From JALZBL01 sp040004775 (GTDB taxonomy: Bacteria; Actinomycetota; Actinomycetes; Mycobacteriales; Jatrophihabitantaceae): a stretch of 31,405 nucleotides of DNA. Made by a program: the position numbers and the translations under genes. The DNA is taken from the NCBI GenBank assembly GCA_040004775.1, contig JBDUAD010000022.1, forward strand, positions 1 to 31,405, read 5' to 3'. Shown here in pieces: positions 28,541 through 31,405 of this stretch (position 1 is its first letter; each line of letters opens with the position of its first letter). The notes under the pieces were generated by a model, which saw only the letters and a program-made list of their open reading frames with translations, was not told the DNA's origin and searched no databases.

Positions 28541-29065
28541 GTGGCAACGAAGATCAAGCTCATGCGCCTCGGCAAGATGCGCGACCCGCACTACCGCATC
28601 GTCGTCGCCGACGCGCGCACCAAGCGTGACGGCCGCTCGATCGAGACCATCGGTGAGTACCACCCGAAGAACGACCCGTCGGTCATCCGCGTGGACGCCG
28701 ACCGGGCGGCCTACTGGCTCGGCGTGGGCGCCCAGCCGACCGAGGCGGTCACCGCCATCCTGAAGGTCACCGGCGACTGGCAGAAGTTCCGGGGCGAGGC
28801 CGCACCGGAGCCGATGAAGGTGGCTGCGCCCAAGGCCGAGCGCCGGGCTCTCTATGACGCCGCTCTAGCCGAGTCCGACGGCGAACCGACGGTCGAGGCC
28901 ACCACGCCCCGCAAGCGCGCGGCCAAGCAGGCACCGGCTGCGCAACCGGCCGAGTCAGCCGGTGGTGCCGCGCCCGCCGGTGACGCCGCGCCCGCCGGTG
29001 ACGCCGCGCCCGCCGGTGACGCCGCGCCCGCTGGTGATGCAGCGCCTGCCGGCGCGGACAGCTGA
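28541..29065 (+). CDS. rpsP: 30S ribosomal protein S16
   Basis: The 174-residue product starts VATKIKLMRLGKMRDPHYRIVVADARTKRDGR, then IGEYHPKNDPSVIRVDADRAAYWLGVGAQPTEAV, which is S16 throughout (about residues 1-85). The start is GTG 28541, set by the family's N-terminus; GGAG at 28526-28529 is 11 bp away and weak. S16 is usually 80-165 residues, so this one has a long tail: a Lys/Ala/Glu-rich part and then AAPAGD repeated five times (about 143-172), encoded by an 18-bp tandem repeat. It heads the rpsP-khpA-rimM-trmD operon for ribosome and tRNA maturation. Confidence 0.96.
   Translation: MATKIKLMRLGKMRDPHYRIVVADARTKRDGRSIETIGEYHPKNDPSVIRVDADRAAYWLGVGAQPTEAVTAILKVTGDWQKFRGEAAPEPMKVAAPKAERRALYDAALAESDGEPTVEATTPRKRAAKQAPAAQPAESAGGAAPAGDAAPAGDAAPAGDAAPAGDAAPAGADS
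28967..29056 (+). repeat. 18-bp tandem repeat at the 3' end of rpsP
   Basis: Five adjacent 18-bp units start at 28967, 28985, 29003, 29021 and 29039. The first three are identical (GCCGCGCCCGCCGGTGAC) and the last two have drifted. They encode AAPAGD units. Identity of three copies suggests recent expansion. Confidence 0.93.
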
Positions 29066-29067
29066 CC

Positions 29068-29304
29068 GTGCTGGAGGAGGCCCTCGAGCACCTGGTCCGC
29101 GGCATCGTCGACCACCCCGACGACGTATCGGTCGAGCTGGTGGAGAACCGGCGCGGACAGCGGCTCGAGGTGCGCGTGCACCCCGACGATCTGGGCCGGG
29201 TCATCGGCCGCGGCGGGCGTACCGCCCAGGCCTTGCGCAAGGTCATCCACGGCGTCGGCGGCAAGGGCATCCGGGTCGACGTCGTGGACGTCGAGCGCGA
29301 CTGA
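29068..29304 (+). CDS. khpA: KH-domain RNA-binding protein KhpA
   Basis: The 78-residue single KH domain has the RNA-binding GxxG loop as VIGRGGRTAQALRKVI (about 49-64), with EVRVHPDDLGR before it and GIRVDVVDVE as the last strand. The length and position, directly after rpsP (2 bp gap), are those of KhpA (YlqC family), a small RNA-binding protein. In other bacteria it partners KhpB and affects cell division and RNA metabolism. Start GTG 29068 has no strong Shine-Dalgarno of its own and is likely coupled to rpsP. rimM follows after 21 bp. Confidence 0.92.
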   Translation: MLEEALEHLVRGIVDHPDDVSVELVENRRGQRLEVRVHPDDLGRVIGRGGRTAQALRKVIHGVGGKGIRVDVVDVERD

Positions 29305-29325
29305 GCGTGTCGTCGCGCGGGTGCC

Positions 29326-29898
29326 GTGAGCATCTCTGACGACGGCGCCGAGCTCGTCACCGTCGGCCTCATCGGCAAGGCCCACGGCCTGCGCGGAGAG
29401 GTAGCGGTACAGCCGTGGACCGACGACCCGGCCGGACGGTTCCGTCCGGGCACGCAGTTCAAGACCGCGGCCCGCGAGCCGGCCGTTGCCAGGCAGCCGG
29501 CCCCGGAACCTCCGGGACCGCCCCCCCGGCTCACGATTGCCGCGGCCCGGCAGCAGTCCGGCCGCTGGCTCGTGGCCTTCGCCGAGGTCGAGCACCGCGA
29601 CGCGGCCGAGGCTCTGCGCGGCACCCGTCTCCTCCTGCCGGCAACGGCCCGCCCGCCGCTCGAGGATCCCGACGAGTTCTACGACACTGATCTGATCGGT
29701 CTGCGGGTCGAGGATCCAGCCGGCCGGGCGGTCGGGCAGGTCCGCGAGATGGTGCACGGTCCGGCCGGTGACCTGCTGGCCGTGATCATCGACGACCAGG
29801 AGCACCTGATCCCGTTCGTGCGGGCCATAGTGCCGCGGGTCGACGTCGCCGGCGGTGTGGTCGTCGTCGACGCACCGAAGGGGCTGTTCGACCTGTGA
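29326..29898 (+). CDS. rimM: Ribosome maturation factor RimM
   Basis: The 190-residue protein assists assembly of the 30S head by binding S19. The N-terminal RimM domain has VTVGLIGKAHGLRGEVAVQPWTDDP and AFAEVEHRDAAEALRGTRLLLP. The C-terminal PRC-barrel starts at DEFYDTDLIGLRVEDPAGRAVGQVREMVHGPAGDLLAVI and ends VVVDAPKGLFDL. About 20 Pro/Ala-rich residues (52-68) are inserted in the first domain. The start is GTG 29326, with another GTG at 29321 out of frame. The stop overlaps trmD (GTGA at 29895-29898). Confidence 0.95.
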   Translation: MSISDDGAELVTVGLIGKAHGLRGEVAVQPWTDDPAGRFRPGTQFKTAAREPAVARQPAPEPPGPPPRLTIAAARQQSGRWLVAFAEVEHRDAAEALRGTRLLLPATARPPLEDPDEFYDTDLIGLRVEDPAGRAVGQVREMVHGPAGDLLAVIIDDQEHLIPFVRAIVPRVDVAGGVVVVDAPKGLFDL

Positions 29899-30629
29899 CC
29901 GAACGCTCCGGGACCGGCGCCGAGCTCACCCTGGACGTCATCACCATCTTTCCCGAGTACCTCGCCCCACTGCGGCAGTCGCTGGTCGGCAAGGCGATCG
30001 AGCGCCGCCAGGTGGACCTGCGGGTGCACGACCTGCGCCGCTGGACCGACGACGTGCACCACACCGTCGACGGCCCGCCCTACGGCGGCGGTCCGGGCAT
30101 GGTCATGCGACCCGAGCCATGGGGCCGCGCCCTGGACGACGTCGCGCCGGTCGACCACTCGGGCAACGCCGCGCCCGTCCTGGTGATCCCCACGCCGACG
30201 GGCGTGCCGTTCACCCAGGCGGTGGCTGCCGAGCTGGCGCAGCGGTCGTGGCTGATTTTCGCCTGCGGGCGCTACGAGGGCATCGACGCCCGCGTGGCCG
30301 CGGACGCCGCCCGCCGTCTGCCGGTGCTCGAGCTCAGCCTGGGCGACTACGTCCTGGCCGGCGGTGAGGTGGCGGTGCTGGCCATGGTCGAGGCCACCGT
30401 GCGCCTGTTGCCCGGGGTACTGGGCAACGCCGACTCGGCCGCGCAGGACTCGTTCAGCGACGGCTGGTTGGAGGGCCCGGCGTACACCCGGCCGCCCACC
30501 TGGAGGGGGCTGGCGGTTCCCGATGTCCTGCGGTCGGGGGACCACGCGGCGATCGCGTCCTGGCGACGCGCCGAGGCCGAGCGCCTGACCCGGGAGCGCC
30601 GGCCCGACCTGCTCCGACCCGCCGACTGA
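29895..30629 (+). CDS. trmD: tRNA (guanine-N1)-methyltransferase TrmD
   Basis: The 244-residue SPOUT-class methyltransferase makes m1G37 next to the anticodon and prevents +1 frameshifting. Conserved parts: LDVITIFPEYLAPL, DDVHHTVDGPPYGGGPGMVM (about 52-71), the trefoil-knot SAM site IFACGRYEGIDARV (about 121-134), LELSLGDYVLAGGEVAVLAMVE (about 145-166), and the C-terminal DSFSDGWLEGPAYTRPPTWRGLAVPDVLRSGDHAAIASWRR. The length is normal. GTG 29895 overlaps the rimM stop by one codon, so translation is coupled. It is the last gene before the rplS leader. Confidence 0.97.
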   Translation: MTERSGTGAELTLDVITIFPEYLAPLRQSLVGKAIERRQVDLRVHDLRRWTDDVHHTVDGPPYGGGPGMVMRPEPWGRALDDVAPVDHSGNAAPVLVIPTPTGVPFTQAVAAELAQRSWLIFACGRYEGIDARVAADAARRLPVLELSLGDYVLAGGEVAVLAMVEATVRLLPGVLGNADSAAQDSFSDGWLEGPAYTRPPTWRGLAVPDVLRSGDHAAIASWRRAEAERLTRERRPDLLRPAD

Positions 30630-30814
30630 ACCGAGCCTGAGCTTTGGCCGCAGCTACGGCGGTGTGGCACCATGGACGGGTTGCCGGCTCGACGGCGCTT
30701 CGCGTCGGACGCGCCCGCTGCGCCCGATCGTGGCGCGTGGCACCGGACCGTGGACACCAGATCCGCCACGTCAGTAGTGCGACGTGCCCATGAACGCCCG
30801 ATGTGAGGAACACG
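30630..30814 (+). promoter_or_regulatory. rplS leader region with two hairpins
   Basis: The 185-bp gap between trmD and rplS shows a possible promoter (TTGGCC about 30643-30648, then CACCAT about 30667-30672, 18-bp spacing). CGACG (30690-30694) pairs with CGTCG (30703-30707), extended by CG/CG around CTT. CACGTC (30767-30772) pairs with GACGTG (30781-30786) around an 8-base loop. GAGGAA (30805-30810) is the ribosome site. It may be a ribosomal-protein autoregulatory leader; I do not recognise a named RNA family. Confidence 0.4.
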
Positions 30815-31171
30815 ATGAACACCCTGGATGCCCTCGACGCCGATTCCCTGCGCGACGACGTTCCGGCGTTCCGGCCCGGTGACACGCTCAAGGTCCACGT
30901 ACGCGTCATCGAGGGCAACCGGGCCCGCGTCCAGGTCTTCCAAGGCGTCGTGATCCGTCGTCAGGGCGGTGGCCTGCGCGAGACGTTCACCGTGCGCAAG
31001 GTCAGCTTCGGCGTGGGGGTCGAGCGCACGTTCCCGGTGCATACCCCGGTGATCGAGAAGATCGAGGTCGTGACGCACGGCGACGTCCGCCGGGCCAAGC
31101 TGTACTACCTGCGTGACCTGCGCGGTAAGGCAGCCAAGATCAAGGAGAAGCGCGAGACCACCGCGCGCTGA
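30815..31171 (+). CDS. rplS: 50S ribosomal protein L19
   Basis: The 118-residue protein is L19, at the interface of the two ribosomal subunits. It has FRPGDTLKVHVRVIEGNRARVQVFQGVVIRRQGGGLRETFTVRKVSFGVGVERTFPVHTPVIEKIEVV and the basic end RRAKLYYLRDLRGKAAKIKEKR, all strongly typical. I start at ATG 30815 because GAGGAA lies just upstream; a GTG at 30803 in frame would include the Shine-Dalgarno in the gene. The short N-terminal MNTLDALDADSLRDDVPAF is the usual actinobacterial form. Confidence 0.97.
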   Translation: MNTLDALDADSLRDDVPAFRPGDTLKVHVRVIEGNRARVQVFQGVVIRRQGGGLRETFTVRKVSFGVGVERTFPVHTPVIEKIEVVTHGDVRRAKLYYLRDLRGKAAKIKEKRETTAR

Positions 31172-31235
31172 GCGTCTCCGGCGATTCGTCGAGCGCAACC
31201 GTGCGGAAACGCCACGCCGTGCACTGGGCGATGAG

Positions 31236-31405
31236 GTGACCCGGGCCGAGTCGGTCCAACCGGACGCCGAGCCGCCGGGTCGCCACTCGCTGGACCGGGC
31301 CGCGCGCGACCCGAACCACACCGGACGTCGCGCCGGTGGCGCCGCGGATACCACCGGCACTACGCCCACCGGCATTACGCCCACCGGCACGCCGCCCACC
31401 GGCAC
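31236..31405 (+). CDS. lepB: N-terminus of a Thr/Pro/Gly-rich protein, probably signal peptidase I (partial)
   Basis: GTG 31236 opens a frame that runs off the window end (56 codons seen), starting VTRAESVQPDAEPPG. The visible part is a disordered hydrophilic stretch ending in TGTTP-type repeats from a 15-bp tandem repeat (about 31350-31405); no membrane segment or catalytic Ser has been reached. The name rests only on gene order: lepB follows rplS in many actinobacteria, and their LepB proteins often have a long disordered cytoplasmic N-terminus. No clear Shine-Dalgarno is present, and GTG 31236 is the first possible start in this frame after the rplS stop (apart from a CTG). Confidence 0.45.
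   Translation, partial: MTRAESVQPDAEPPGRHSLDRAARDPNHTGRRAGGAADTTGTTPTGITPTGTPPTG
31350..31405 (+). repeat. 15-bp tandem repeat at the window end
   Basis: CCCACCGGCA-type 15-bp units recur at least three times (ACCGGCACTACGCCC, ACCGGCATTACGCCC, ACCGGCACGCCGCCC and a partial fourth) and encode TGxTP. The repeat is cut by the window edge, so its full length is unknown. Confidence 0.8.

Overview
This is a gene-dense, very GC-rich chromosomal segment of an actinobacterium (Actinomycetota). The evidence is the strong G/C bias at third codon positions, frequent GTG starts, ATGA/GTGA overlaps, two coenzyme-F420-type enzymes, and a gene order I recall from Mycobacterium tuberculosis (mutM - small protein - smc - ftsY - amt - PII - glnD - ffh - amidohydrolase - ... 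- rpsP - KH protein - rimM - trmD - rplS - lepB). I cannot name the genus. I see no tRNA, rRNA, insertion sequence, phage gene or CRISPR array, and no gene-free stretch above 300 bp.

Layout. 1-222: 3' end of mutM. 315-527: a small coiled-coil protein, followed by a strong hairpin. 655-5652: smc (condensin) and ftsY (SRP receptor). 5678-7891: tdh-kbl, a threonine-to-glycine pair inserted between ftsY and the nitrogen genes. 7949-9566: a broken ECF sigma-factor gene coupled to an intact gene for a membrane-anchored exported protein. 9774-13879: the ammonium/PII module amt-glnK-glnD, with a candidate GlnR site upstream. 14000-16595: an overlapping operon of one luciferase-like (F420-type) oxidoreductase and two short-chain dehydrogenases, behind a promoter that overlaps a TetR-like inverted repeat. 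16668-18218: ffh. 18357-18755 (minus strand): a PPOX-type flavin/F420 protein. 18886-21673: a HerA-like ATPase and an amidohydrolase. 21719-23125: a short, eukaryote/archaeal-type proS. 23190-25225: a FadR-type GntR regulator overlapping an MFS transporter gene. 25394-26880: a 24-codon leader ORF coupled to a 470-residue conserved protein of unknown function. 26920-28353 (minus strand): a GH1 beta-glucosidase. 28541-31171: the ribosome-maturation operon rpsP-khpA-rimM-trmD, then rplS behind its own leader. 31236-end: the start of a gene that by synteny should be lepB.

How the genes fit together. Most of the window is housekeeping: chromosome condensation, co-translational protein targeting (Ffh and FtsY are both here), nitrogen sensing (Amt, PII and its modifying enzyme GlnD), and ribosome/tRNA maturation. 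Accessory genes are slotted between these blocks: tdh-kbl, the sigma remnant with its partner, the LLM-SDR-SDR operon, gntR-MFS and the GH1 gene.

Two themes are not explained by ordinary annotation. First, short tandem duplications (15-21 bp) sit at or across the 3' ends of several conserved genes (smc, glnD, rpsP, the unknown gene at 25468, and just past ffh). In glnD the stop codon is supplied by a repeat copy read out of frame. Second, many genes carry a TAnnnT-like -10 box 6-9 bp before a GTG/ATG with no Shine-Dalgarno, which predicts leaderless mRNAs. The items I would check first are the internally deleted sigma factor with its retained membrane partner, and the leader peptide stop-start coupled to the unknown gene.
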